Positions 56,701 through 64,000 of a DNA stretch of 64,000 nucleotides are shown here, piece by piece. Source of the DNA: Cysteiniphilum marinum (lineage in GTDB: Bacteria > Pseudomonadota > Gammaproteobacteria > Francisellales > Francisellaceae); the NCBI RefSeq assembly GCF_014857925.1, contig NZ_JACYVZ010000004.1, positions 86,044 to 150,043 of the forward strand, in the 5' to 3' direction. Position 1 is the first letter of the stretch, and each line of letters opens with the position of its first letter. Under the pieces are notes generated by a model. The model was not told where the DNA came from and did not search any database. It saw only the letters and a list, made by a program, of their open reading frames with translations. A program made the translations under genes and the position numbers.

Positions 56701-57703
56701 TGATTTTGCAGTACGTTTCACAGGAGATCCCTCTGGCAACGGTGCAACAGTACATACTACAACGGATGTATCAACAATAGGCATAAATGGTAGTATGAGT
56801 ACCAATTTACCACCATACATGCTTATAAATACTGGGGCTAATTTTGTAGCAACATTTAAAAATATTAGTCAGAGTTTAGGTGCAACGATAACCTCTGTTG
56901 ATATTCCACAGGGGGTGACAGTTGCTTTAGATAGTTGTACTTCTCTGATTCGGAATGGTCAGTTAGCTGGGGGTACCTCATGTCAGATTAGAGGTACATA
57001 TACGGCCGCATCAATCGGCAGTCATGCGCTTGATTTTGCAGTACATTTTGCAGAAGACACCTCTGGCAACGGTGCAATAGCAATTGCCAGAACGTCAGTT
57101 TCAGACACTTTAAAATGTGACGATTCTGCTCCGGGTACTACGCTTTATAACAACTATCTTGTCGTTGAAAATGGTACTGGTGCTAATGGGATTAATGCTC
57201 CAGGTAGAATAGACAGTATTATCAACGGTAGTATTCATGTATGTACTTCGCATGTGACTGATATGAACTTGATATTTGCAAACAAGAAGACTTTTACTGC
57301 TAACACTGATATTAATAATTGGGATGTGTCTCACGTCACTACAATGCAGAAGATGTTCCAGGAATCTAACTTTAACCAACCATTATCTAATTGGGATATA
57401 TCCCATGTAAGAGAATTTAACTGGATGTTCCATTTTACTCCCTTTAATCAGGATATTGGAAACTGGGATACTTCGAGTGCTGTTTCTATGGGTGGGATGT
57501 TTGCTGACACTTCTAAATTTAATCAGGATATTGGAAATTGGGATACTTCAAATGTAACTGATATGGCATTTATGTTTGCAGAGGCAGCTGCTTTTAATCA
57601 AGATCTTAGTCATTGGAATGTAGCAAATGTAACGATTATAAATTCTTTTGCGACTAACGCAAATAATAGTTGGATTTCTGCATATAAGCCCCATTTTAAT
57701 TAG
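53765..57703 (+). CDS. Giant surface lipoprotein with Ig-like repeats and DUF285 C-terminus
   Basis: A 1312-residue exported protein. The N-terminal leader ends in the lipobox-like LTVGC at Cys25, so it is probably lipidated. Residues ~160-450 hold about three divergent copies of a ~100-residue beta-domain. From ~450 to 1110 come six close copies of ~110 residues ([54 protein letters not shown]). The C-terminal ~120 residues are BspA/DUF285-type repeats ([38 protein letters not shown]). The design suits a cell-surface adhesin or binding stalk. AAGGGG before the ATG. It stands alone, with the IS6 remnant just upstream. Confidence 0.82.
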   Translation: MVQKIIKHSFTYTLITTAFFLTVGCQKESSSDTSANSIEVVDDFPSAVGDDTKQSYHLALKFKNSAVVGSDSKTANVKIVDNPVGQACQDKLTFNYTKSMPIDSVYQNVEISAPTGQKNCLHNISIYANDRVVGQHKIYVDQFVADYNFADDLEQNIATNDKDDFSIVFSNNNNFDMSNISIDRPVLANYTETNNTCGTVLPKGKSCQIDGVFKATAVGDYNLKYTFHFNEGKDVNIIKHVHISDVVVNGTIGLSLPQYIRKGSPYAVMFVFTNNGQVDAKGVTVSPAPKVPGYTEKNNTCTTSLTLAKGTYCQISGEFNPTKNGPYDLEYALKYDGGNATAISSTEVSEVSLQATTDIYLPHYIRVGSKHSILFTVRNNNPNIEATGLKITKPLISGYKETRNTCGSSLAGGASCQVGGELVPTSNGHTVIEYTIDYNEQGNNPISVQSDTDVSTVGINANMDTALPQYMLQGDTADFVAKFKNINQNLDATITHVDTPQEVKVNSDTCSHLIHGQLAGGTSCEISGTYTATSTGSHSLDFAVHFKEDTSGNGATVRTTTDVSTVGINANMDTALPQFMAKGGTADFVAKFQNNNQHFGATITSVNVPHGQGVTVNSDTCSHLIHGQLAGGTSCHINGTYTATSTGSHSLDFAVHFKEDTSGNGATVRTTTDVSTVGINANMDTALPQFMAKDGTADFVAKFKNINQNLDATITHVDIPQEVKVNSDTCSHLIHGQLAGGTSCHINGTYTATSTGSHSLDFAVHFKEDTSGNGATVRTTTDVSTVDINGNMDTALPQFMVKDGTATFIATFKNTNQHFGATITSVDTPQEVKVISNTCNHLTNGQLAAGASCEISGTYTATSTGSHAFDFAVHFKEDTSGRGTTVSTTTDVLKVGINANMDKALPQFMLQGSTADFVATFKNISQSLDATITHVEIPQGVTVALDSCTSLIRNGQLAGGTSCQIRGTYTAASIGSHALDFAVRFTGDPSGNGATVHTTTDVSTIGINGSMSTNLPPYMLINTGANFVATFKNISQSLGATITSVDIPQGVTVALDSCTSLIRNGQLAGGTSCQIRGTYTAASIGSHALDFAVHFAEDTSGNGAIAIARTSVSDTLKCDDSAPGTTLYNNYLVVENGTGANGINAPGRIDSIINGSIHVCTSHVTDMNLIFANKKTFTANTDINNWDVSHVTTMQKMFQESNFNQPLSNWDISHVREFNWMFHFTPFNQDIGNWDTSSAVSMGGMFADTSKFNQDIGNWDTSNVTDMAFMFAEAAAFNQDLSHWNVANVTIINSFATNANNSWISAYKPHFN
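55121..57100 (+). repeat. Six tandem ~330-bp repeats inside the lipoprotein gene
   Basis: Units begin with GATGTATCAACAGTAGGCAT (or close variants) at 55121, 55448, 55781, 56108, 56434 and 56764, giving periods of 326-333 bases. The first three units are almost identical at the DNA level, showing recent duplication or gene conversion; later units are more divergent. Copy number is likely to vary between strains. Confidence 0.85.
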
Positions 57704-57730
57704 CTGTGCCCGCTTAATTTTAGCTGAAAG

Positions 57731-57745
57731 CCTTATTTTATAAGG
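57731..57745. terminator. Weak hairpin after the lipoprotein gene
   Basis: CCTTAT-TTT-ATAAGG forms a six-pair stem about 28 bases after the lipoprotein stop. It has no following T-run, so terminator function is uncertain. Confidence 0.3.
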
Positions 57746-57882
57746 ACTTCATGTGAATTAAGTTGGTAATTCCCTTCTAACTGCTGTATCTTATCTTGGC
57801 AACTATGGTGGTGGAATAGCTGTTTTTGATCTGCCTGAAGCCATGATTGCATTATTAATTATTTGTATTCTTTGCCATCGCA

Positions 57883-59025
57883 TTGCAGTACAATCAAGCC
57901 TACCTCGTGAATCCATCTCAAATAGTCTTAAAAACATTGAACTCGAACAGCATAAGCTTAGAACAGTGGAACAGCATTAAACAATTTGCACTGACCACAC
58001 TAGGCATTTCTGATATATCAGCTACCGACTGCCTACTTGATCAGTATATCCCTAAGTATCAAGAGTGGCTTCGACAAGGTTATCATGCTGATCTTGACTA
58101 TATGGTCAAGCATGGCAGTAAACGCTATACACCGCACGAGCTTGTGACAGGCACTAAAAGTGTTATTGTTGTGCGTTTAAACTACTTACCCCAAGCTTAT
58201 TGCTTCAAAGGTATTCGCAAAACGCTATCAACACCAAGTGGAAATGCAGCTATTTCTGTTTATGCACACGGTCGTGACTATCACAAGGTATTACGCCAAA
58301 AATTAAGTAAACTAAGTGATTTCATTCAAAGTATTTTGCCAGAGCATAGTGCACGTGTTTTCACTGACAGCGCTCCTGTGTTAGAAAAACCATTAGCTGA
58401 AAAAGCTGGTCTTGGCTGGATCGGTAAAAATAGCAATCTCCTACACCCAATCGACGGCTCGTTTTTCTTTATCGGCTGCATCTACTCTAATCTTGACTTT
58501 AGTGCATTTGCACAATTACCTATAACGGATCAATGTGGTAAATGCCAAGCTTGCATTAAAGCATGCCCTACCAATGCCATAGTTAATAACAAAGTCATTG
58601 ATGCCAATAAATGCATCTCTTATTTGACGATTGAAAACAAAGGACTAATACCATTGCAATATCGTCAAGCAATTGGTAATCGCATCTATGGTTGCGATGA
58701 CTGTCAACTGGTATGCCCGATTAATAGATATGCACCCGTAACCGCTGAGTCCGATTTTCTCGCACGTGCACACTTAAGCCAACAAAGTTTGATGGATTTA
58801 GCACAATGGTCAGAACAAGCATTTTTGAAAAAAACAGAAGGCTCTGCCATTCGTCGAATTGGTTATCAAGCTTGGCTTAGAAATATTTACATTGCCCTTG
58901 GTAATGCACCTTTCTCCAAAGAGATTATTACGCTGCTTGAAAAAGCCAAACAAACACATAGCAACAATGCTTTGCTCTTAGATCATATCAACTGGGGAAT
59001 TCAGCAACAGATGGCAAAAATTTAG
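57883..59025 (+). CDS. queG: Epoxyqueuosine reductase QueG
   Basis: A ~380-residue cobalamin-dependent enzyme that reduces epoxyqueuosine to queuosine in tRNA. It has two 4Fe-4S motifs (CGKCQACIKACPTNAI and CDDCQLVCPIN), the catalytic-region motif VFTDSAPVLEKPLAEKAGLG WIGKN and YHADLDYMVKHG near the N-terminus. No ATG suits: the frame opens at a TTG (57883), with other possible TTG/GTG starts at 57907 and 57937, none with a clear ribosome site. Homology begins around residue 25, so the true start may be 57937. With the truncated YhhQ-type gene, it shows a link to queuosine metabolism. Confidence 0.9.
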   Translation: MQYNQAYLVNPSQIVLKTLNSNSISLEQWNSIKQFALTTLGISDISATDCLLDQYIPKYQEWLRQGYHADLDYMVKHGSKRYTPHELVTGTKSVIVVRLNYLPQAYCFKGIRKTLSTPSGNAAISVYAHGRDYHKVLRQKLSKLSDFIQSILPEHSARVFTDSAPVLEKPLAEKAGLGWIGKNSNLLHPIDGSFFFIGCIYSNLDFSAFAQLPITDQCGKCQACIKACPTNAIVNNKVIDANKCISYLTIENKGLIPLQYRQAIGNRIYGCDDCQLVCPINRYAPVTAESDFLARAHLSQQSLMDLAQWSEQAFLKKTEGSAIRRIGYQAWLRNIYIALGNAPFSKEIITLLEKAKQTHSNNALLLDHINWGIQQQMAKI

Positions 59026-59415
59026 GTGGGTTTCAGGATATCCATATCCTATTAAAATTCATCCGTGCGGGGGGGCTATCCATTTCTACCTTCATCCGTT
59101 AAGGTCGCCATCCGTTGCATGTGTGACATTATGGACAAAACAATTATCAAAATATGTAGGATTTTAACTAAATCTTTGTGAGAAATTTGCCATTTCTATA
59201 AGTTTAGATTATATTTTAATCAATTCAGCTTGCTGGAGATCAATTATCATCCTGTTAAGTCTTTTATTCTTGTAAAGTTTCTTACTATTTCCTCTTGTTT
59301 TTAGTTAATGCCCATCACCATAATCTATAACCTTGGCTTATTTTTTACCTTTGTAATCCCTGATAAATATGCCAAAATAAGTCACCTACCTCAAATTAAA
59401 TGGATCACGCTACTT
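59026..59415. other. Intergenic region before rpiA
   Basis: No convincing gene. There are three ATCCGT words (59060-59115) and AT-rich sequence near rpiA. An in-frame extension of rpiA back to 59308 encodes a hydrophobic stretch unlike RpiA and is probably untranslated. Confidence 0.35.
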
Positions 59416-60093
59416 ATGTTTTTCAATAAAAAAACAGATCAAAATGAATTAAAAAAAATTGCTGCAACTGCCGCAATTGAATATATCAAACCAGGAATGA
59501 CCGTTGGTGTTGGTACTGGCTCAACGGTTAACTTTTTTATTGATGAACTTGCCAAAATCAAGTCCAAAATTGAGCTGACCGTTTCAAGTTCTGAGGAAAG
59601 TACTAAGCGCCTCAAAGCACATGGCTTTGAAGTCGTTGACTTAAACTACCCAAATAAAGTTGATATTTATATCGACGGCGCTGATGAAGCAAACAAACAT
59701 CGTGAGCTGATCAAAGGTGGAGGAGCAGCATTGACTCGCGAGAAAATTTGCCGTGTTGCCAGTGACAAATTTATTTGTATTATTGATCAAAGCAAACTAG
59801 TGCCTCAATTAGGACGCTTCCCATTGCCAATTGAAGTTATTCCTATGGCGCGCAGCTATGTTGCCAAAGAATTGGTAAAACTAGGCGGTCAACCAATTTA
59901 CCGCGAAGGCGTAATCACTGACAATGGCAATATTATTATTGATATCCATAATCTGATGATTGATAACCCATTGAGACTTGAACAGCAAATTAATCAAATC
60001 ACCGGTGTGGTTTGCAATGGTTTATTTGCTGTTAACCCTGCCGATATATTGCTCATAGCCAATGACAAGGGTCAAATCGATATTATTGAATAA
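59416..60093 (+). CDS. rpiA: Ribose-5-phosphate isomerase A
   Basis: A 225-residue enzyme interconverting ribose-5-phosphate and ribulose-5-phosphate. Motifs: [40 protein letters not shown] and [12 protein letters not shown] start at the ATG at 59416, which gives the usual length (E. coli 219 residues); an upstream frame to 59308 is not part of the family. The ribosome site is weak (GGATC 11 bases upstream). Confidence 0.92.
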   Translation: MFFNKKTDQNELKKIAATAAIEYIKPGMTVGVGTGSTVNFFIDELAKIKSKIELTVSSSEESTKRLKAHGFEVVDLNYPNKVDIYIDGADEANKHRELIKGGGAALTREKICRVASDKFICIIDQSKLVPQLGRFPLPIEVIPMARSYVAKELVKLGGQPIYREGVITDNGNIIIDIHNLMIDNPLRLEQQINQITGVVCNGLFAVNPADILLIANDKGQIDIIE

Positions 60094-60123
60094 TAAATAA
60101 TAGATTCAATTAAAACTACAAGA

Positions 60124-60200
60124 TGGTCGGGACGGCGGGATTTGAACCCACGACCTTTAGCACCCCATGCTAACGCGCTACCAAGCTGCGCTACGCCCCG
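60124..60200 (-). tRNA. tRNA-Pro (GGG)
   Basis: The minus strand reads a full cloverleaf of 77 bases: acceptor CGGGGCG pairing with CGTCCCG, D-arm GCGCAGCTTGGTAGCGC, anticodon stem TTAGC/GCTAA with loop ATGGGGT (anticodon GGG), T-arm GTGGGTTCAAATCCCGC, and an encoded CCA end. It decodes CCC. Confidence 0.93.
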
Positions 60201-60249
60201 AGGTCAAATCTGATAATCTTGATAATAATGAAACACTTTAAAATAATGA

Positions 60250-60273
60250 AAGAGCACTTCTAAAAGCGCTCTT
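60250..60273 (-). terminator. cold-shock gene terminator
   Basis: AAGAGCACTT and AAGCGCTCTT pair with a four-base loop (one G-U pair), 12 bases after the cold-shock stop codon (60285). On the minus strand it is followed by TCATTATTTT, fitting an intrinsic terminator. Confidence 0.65.
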
Positions 60274-60284
60274 AATGAAATAAA

Positions 60285-60491
60285 TTATCCAGCAATTTGA
60301 ACGTTTACTGCTTGTGGACCACGGCGGCCATCTTCGATATCAAATGAAACGCGTTGATCATTAGCTAATGACTGTAAACCATTTAATGCAGTTACGTGAA
60401 CGAAAAGATCAGAACCACCATTGTCTGGCTTGATAAAACCAAAGCCTTTTGTTTCATTAAAAAATTTTACGGCACCTGTTTGTTGCGACAT
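60285..60491 (-). CDS. CspA-family cold-shock protein
   Basis: A 68-residue single cold-shock domain with both RNA-binding motifs (KGFGFIKP and DLFVHVTAL) and GAVKFFNETKG at the start. It acts as an RNA chaperone. It has a long AT-rich upstream region (to about 60660), as is usual for leader-regulated csp genes. Followed by a terminator, so transcribed alone. Confidence 0.93.
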   Translation of the reverse strand: MSQQTGAVKFFNETKGFGFIKPDNGGSDLFVHVTALNGLQSLANDQRVSFDIEDGRRGPQAVNVQIAG

Positions 60492-60687
60492 ATCCTATAC
60501 TCTCTTACTATATATTTAAATTAAACTTTACTGACTCCATGTACTCTTATGCGCTTAGTGGGTATATGCAACATGATAAAATCACTCACATATAAGAACA
60601 AAAATCACTCAAAGACCAAAAAGTCGCACTCAGTATAGCAAGACTGTATAAAAAACAAATCATTTTATCTGCGCAATGCTAACTATT

Positions 60688-61338
60688 TTATTTTGACAGC
60701 GATCGATGATAAGGATCATGCGACAAAAACAGCAAGCCACTGCCTTGTGAATAGTCGATAAATAGCTCATCTTGAAGCGCATGATTACGAATGCCCAGCT
60801 CCTCACCAAAGCGTAATGTATATTGATCCAAATCAAAAGCAAATCCTTGTAATGTTAAATCAACTAACTCAAACAGCGGCACAATTGAAACCATTTTTCC
60901 TTTAGCATTGGTTATATGCATGTTTTGATGCATTAACTGTGAAACACCGTAACGATCAATCACTTGATATTTGAGTTGATGCTTAAGCAAAGTCGATATA
61001 TTACCAAGGTAATGATCCATTTCCTTGCCACCCAACCCAAATAAAGATAACTCATGATATCCGTGTTGTTGTAAATGGCTTAACGCCTTCTCAAAATCGG
61101 TAGAATATTGATCATCATCTTGCTGATATGGGATATTTAAGCGCTTAGCATGATCAATCGAGTCACCGTCACCAATAATCATCTGCACTTTGTTAACAAG
61201 CCTTTTGACATCTTGAATCTGATTAAATGCCCCATCAGCACAATAAATTGGTAAATCATCTAAATGTTTGCTGATATACGACTCAAAAAATGCGATATCG
61301 ATCTCGCCATTAATTAATAGAATTGCTTTTTTTGCCAA
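60688..61338 (-). CDS. Thiamine pyrophosphokinase
   Basis: A 216-residue enzyme that transfers pyrophosphate from ATP to thiamine to make TPP. Motifs: MIIGDGDSIDHAK, DQYSTDFEKALSHL and LGGKEMDHYLGNI, as in the bacterial/eukaryotic TPK family. The frame starts with TTG at 61338 with CGAG nearby; no better ATG exists. It is divergent from xerC. It offers salvage of imported thiamine beside the de novo genes at 43-50 kb. Confidence 0.85.
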   Translation of the reverse strand: MAKKAILLINGEIDIAFFESYISKHLDDLPIYCADGAFNQIQDVKRLVNKVQMIIGDGDSIDHAKRLNIPYQQDDDQYSTDFEKALSHLQQHGYHELSLFGLGGKEMDHYLGNISTLLKHQLKYQVIDRYGVSQLMHQNMHITNAKGKMVSIVPLFELVDLTLQGFAFDLDQYTLRFGEELGIRNHALQDELFIDYSQGSGLLFLSHDPYHRSLSK

Positions 61339-61435
61339 GGGATAACTCGCTTTTCTGCTTTTTTTGTTTTTTCTTGTCGCGATGAGTATATACTCATGAC
61401 AAATACAAAAAAACCATGTGCAGGCACAAGTTTAG

Positions 61436-62317
61436 ATGAGCTCAAAACTTAATAACTTTTTACATCACCTAAAATTTGAGCGCAATTACTCTAATCTTAC
61501 CATTGATGCCTATCAACGTGATTTGCATGGGTTTGATGTCTTTTTGCAAAGCAAAGATAAAGCACTTGCTGAAAGTACATCACAAGAGATAAAACTTTGG
61601 CTTAAAACCTTGCATAGTCAAGGCATTAGTCCCAAATCGATTCAACGTAAATTAAGTGCTGTTAAATCTTTTTTCCGCTATTTGTTGAGCAATGAAATAA
61701 TCACAGAAGATCCTTCTTATGCTATCAAAGCGCCCAAAGCACCAAAGAAGCTTCCCAAAACACTCGATGTTGATCAAATGCAGCAAGTTCTAGACTATCA
61801 AAGCAATGATGATTTAGAGGTGCGTGATCTTGCCATGCTTGAGGCTATCTATAGCAGCGGACTGCGCCTTAGTGAATTAGCCCAATTACGTTTTGAACAA
61901 ATTGATTTCTCACAAAAAACCATTCGCGTACTTGGCAAGGGCAGCAAAGAACGCATCGTGCCAATTGGTGATAAAGCAATTAGCGCCATAGATAAATGGT
62001 TAAACATACGTCAGAGTTTAAACTGCACCCATGACTATCTTTTTACCACATTAAAAGGCAGGCCAATTCAAACGCGCAGCATTCAAAAACGTTTTGAAAA
62101 ATTTGCACTTGAACACGCACCAAAGCATATTCATCCACATATGCTAAGGCACGCCTTTGCCAGTCACTTGTTAGAGTCTTCAAGAGATCTTGTCGCTGTA
62201 CAAAACCTATTAGGACATAGCGATATTTCAACTACTCAGATTTATACACACCTTGATTTTCAGCAACTGGCAAGTGTCTATGATCAAACCCATCCACGTG
62301 CTAAACGTAAAAAATAA
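61436..62317 (+). CDS. xerC: Tyrosine recombinase XerC
   Basis: A 293-residue site-specific recombinase that resolves chromosome dimers at dif with XerD. N-terminal SAM-like core (~1-85) and a catalytic domain with all key residues: Arg in SSGLRLSELAQL, Lys in GKGSKERIVP, H-x-x-R in HMLRHAFASHLL, His in NLLGHSDI and Tyr in TQIYTHLD. The C-terminal YDQTHPRAKRKK is typical of XerC rather than XerD. Twelve bases before rsmJ, probably cotranscribed. Confidence 0.92.
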   Translation: MSSKLNNFLHHLKFERNYSNLTIDAYQRDLHGFDVFLQSKDKALAESTSQEIKLWLKTLHSQGISPKSIQRKLSAVKSFFRYLLSNEIITEDPSYAIKAPKAPKKLPKTLDVDQMQQVLDYQSNDDLEVRDLAMLEAIYSSGLRLSELAQLRFEQIDFSQKTIRVLGKGSKERIVPIGDKAISAIDKWLNIRQSLNCTHDYLFTTLKGRPIQTRSIQKRFEKFALEHAPKHIHPHMLRHAFASHLLESSRDLVAVQNLLGHSDISTTQIYTHLDFQQLASVYDQTHPRAKRKK

Positions 62318-62329
62318 GAATTATAATAT

Positions 62330-63079
62330 ATGCAATCCATAAACTATCTCACATCACATAACACGGCAATCTCACCTGATTTAGAGATGCTTAAACCTAT
62401 ATCTATCAATACATTAAGCTCCATCCCTGAACAGTCATTTTATCTTGAGCATGAAGATGATGTGCTCACACTAAAACATAGCGATTCATTATTAACACTT
62501 TGCGTAGACTTCAATAGTCATGATATTCAAAATCGCATCAAACCGAATACCGCAAAACTTGACTTAATCAAAGCAATTGAGGGAAAAAGCAAAGATAAAC
62601 TCAACATTCTAGATATGACCACAGGCCTTGGACAAGATAGCTTCTCTCTTGCAGCACGTGGACATACTATCGATGCGATTGAGCAAAACCCTTATGTATT
62701 TTTGTTGCTTCAAGATGGCTTACGGCGCGCCAAAGAAGAATCAAATTTAGCAGGAATTGCGCATCGAATTAATCTTTACTTTGCCAATTCAATTCAGCTT
62801 TATCATGTACATCAAGCAGGCAAATATAATGTAATCTACCTTGATCCAATGTTTCCTGAGCGCACTAAAAGTGCCAAGGTCAAAAAGAATATGCAATTAT
62901 TGCATGATTTGGTAGGCATTGATGAACAAAGCAATAAGCTGCTTTTCCAACAAGCTAAAGCATTAACCCCTAAGAAGATAGTCGTTAAACGCCCACGCTT
63001 GGGCGATTTTATTGACCATCAAAAACCGACCAGTCAAGTGATTGGTAAAAGTAGTCGATTTGATGTTTATGCCTATTAA
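62330..63079 (+). CDS. rsmJ: 16S rRNA m2G1516 methyltransferase RsmJ
   Basis: A 249-residue class I methyltransferase. The SAM motif LDMTTGLGQDSFSLAARGH and the catalytic-region motif YLDPMFPERTKSAKVKKNMQ are diagnostic for RsmJ (YhiQ), which modifies G1516 of 16S rRNA. Length matches the family. It follows xerC closely. Confidence 0.92.
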   Translation: MQSINYLTSHNTAISPDLEMLKPISINTLSSIPEQSFYLEHEDDVLTLKHSDSLLTLCVDFNSHDIQNRIKPNTAKLDLIKAIEGKSKDKLNILDMTTGLGQDSFSLAARGHTIDAIEQNPYVFLLLQDGLRRAKEESNLAGIAHRINLYFANSIQLYHVHQAGKYNVIYLDPMFPERTKSAKVKKNMQLLHDLVGIDEQSNKLLFQQAKALTPKKIVVKRPRLGDFIDHQKPTSQVIGKSSRFDVYAY

Positions 63080-63133
63080 ATAGGCTAACGTGATAATTTT
63101 GATCCCTCTATTCACATTGATTCTAAGAAACCA

Positions 63134-63886
63134 TTAGGCAGGTGCTCCGGGTAAATAAATGTTTTTGGCATCAACGTTAATTTGCTGACAAATGTTTCCA
63201 CTACAGTTTGAAAGAACAAGATTACCGCTTGAGTTTTTCTCTAAATGAAACTTTGTATTGTCAGCGCTCTGTCCTTTATTCATCGTTAAGCTGACATCAC
63301 ACGTTTTATCAAAATTCAGCGGAATGACCGACTCATTACCAACTGCCTTGCCACATACGTTACCCGTGATAGTTGTCCAACCACCACCAATATTAATATT
63401 GTATTTACTTGGTGGAGGCGGTGGTGTATACGGTGATGTATTAGGCAAACTTTTTGTGCTACCCACATCAATCACTATACCTTTGTAATTGGGTACATCA
63501 CTCATTCCAACCCATCCAATTTGGGGTTGTGATGTCGTTGGCATAAAAGCTTCCATAGCAACTGGAATATCACTAAACGCATCAACCGCTGAAAAATCAT
63601 AGTCAACCGTATCGCCATGACTAAAAGTATACTCTAATAATTGATAAGAATATTTGCTATCTGGGGCAAGCGGTGCATTAGGCTGCATTTCAACAATAGA
63701 ACTTTGACCGATAAAAACTCGCCCAGCGGCCCAACAATTTGAAGCTAAATTTATAGTCACCGCTGTATTAGCAACAATACCATTTTTCTCTATACTAGGA
63801 TCCCCCGTACAGTCGATAAGTTGTTTATTTACCATCGCTGTTACCAAAGGATAAACTGTCTTATTTGTATCGTTGACAATTTTGAT
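63134..63886 (-). pseudogene. Thaumatin/GH64-like secreted protein, 5' end cut by IS
   Basis: The frame encodes a beta-rich protein with the thaumatin/GH64-like pattern of strands (SNCWAAGRVFIGQS, LEYTFSHGDTVDYDFSAVDA FSDIP) and a proline linker (SPYTPPPPPSKY) before a cysteine-rich C-terminal region. It has no proper start: the apparent TTG at 63847 is internal, and the frame continues upstream (IKIVNDTNKTVYPLVTAMV) to a TAG at 63887-63889, which is the stop codon of the adjacent transposase. So the N-terminus and signal peptide were lost to an insertion. A plain glucanase role is only a family guess. Confidence 0.65.
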
Positions 63887-64000
63887 CTACCCCGTCAATT
63901 TGGGACACTTTTGATTTTCGGATTTCATACTATCTTCAAACTGTTTTGGTGTCATGTAATTTATCGTTGAATGTTTCCTTTTGGTGTTATAGTAAGCTTC
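63887..64000 (-). mobile_element. IS3-type transposase C-terminus (partial, runs off window)
   Basis: Reading inward from 64000, 37 codons (EAYYNTKRKHSTINYMTPKQ, FEDSMKSEN, then KCPKLTG and TAG) match the end of IS3-family OrfB transposases (rve superfamily). The element's end is near GATCTACCCCGTCAATTTGG (63884-63903). The rest lies beyond the window. Confidence 0.78.

Noticed and set aside
55121..57100. Tandem repeats considered as an array of separate genes or a CRISPR
   Set aside because: They form one uninterrupted reading frame and encode protein domains.
57762..57980. 73-codon open frame with a membrane-like segment overlapping the queG start
   Set aside because: It has no start codon near its beginning and overlaps queG in another frame; it might be debris but I cannot support it.

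Overview
The window looks like an AT-rich gammaproteobacterial chromosome. The housekeeping genes (ilvY/ilvC, rsmG, nusB, sucCD, rsmJ, xerC, pilD, queG) are of gammaproteobacterial type. The lipid A-type ArnT glycosyltransferase, OmpA-like barrel and Sec-exported proteins indicate a Gram-negative envelope. A relative of Francisella/Fastidiosibacteraceae or Legionella is my inference; no 16S rRNA is present to settle it.

Layout. 1-8.6 kb: accessory envelope genes (papain-like YiiX-type protein, OmpA-barrel/LysM protein, LysM peptide, another barrel) and a small cluster of an SAH-hydrolase-like Rossmann protein, an unknown protein and a methyltransferase. 8.6-18.8 kb: core genes (M32 carboxypeptidase, ArnT-like transferase, nusB, GGDEF/EAL protein, YeiH exporter, rsmG, divergent ilvY/ilvC). 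18.8-36.3 kb: an accessory island on the minus strand with six short secreted RHS proteins (called A-F here) that share an N-terminal 317-residue part and differ in their C-terminal ~200 residues. It also holds four small secreted proteins in an operon, two tiny peptide genes, a periplasmic chorismate mutase with an MHS-type transporter, a small lone secreted protein and gene debris. 36.5-53.2 kb: core metabolism (purE, a GDPD-CinA fusion, rmuC, upp, a PheC-like dehydratase, thiamine genes thiDE and riboswitch-controlled thiCOSG, pilD, sucCD). 53.2-57.7 kb: an internally deleted IS6-type remnant and a 1312-residue repeat lipoprotein. 57.9-64 kb: queG, rpiA, tRNA-Pro, a cold-shock protein, thiamine pyrophosphokinase, xerC, rsmJ, and a thaumatin/GH64-like gene cut by an IS3-type element at the window edge.

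Main discovery. Eight promoters in the island share one architecture: a palindrome CCGTA-N4-TACGG (or a decayed copy) placed 23 or 24 bases upstream of a TATAAT-like -10 box, where a -35 box would lie. They drive RHS genes A, B, D(+C), F and (decayed) E, the four-gene secreted operon, the two-peptide operon and the lone secreted protein. This implies one class II-type activator, not encoded in the window, switching on a whole secretome of polymorphic mini-RHS proteins and companion exported proteins. The RHS leaders also carry a GTAGAT hexamer repeat directly downstream of the -10, from two to eight copies, and two promoter cassettes are bounded by 12-base terminal inverted repeats.

Other links: a periplasmic chorismate mutase and a PheC-like cyclohexadienyl dehydratase could form a periplasmic phenylalanine route. 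Thiamine synthesis is nearly complete here (ThiC, ThiO, ThiS, ThiG, ThiDE, TPK), under a TPP riboswitch for thiCOSG.
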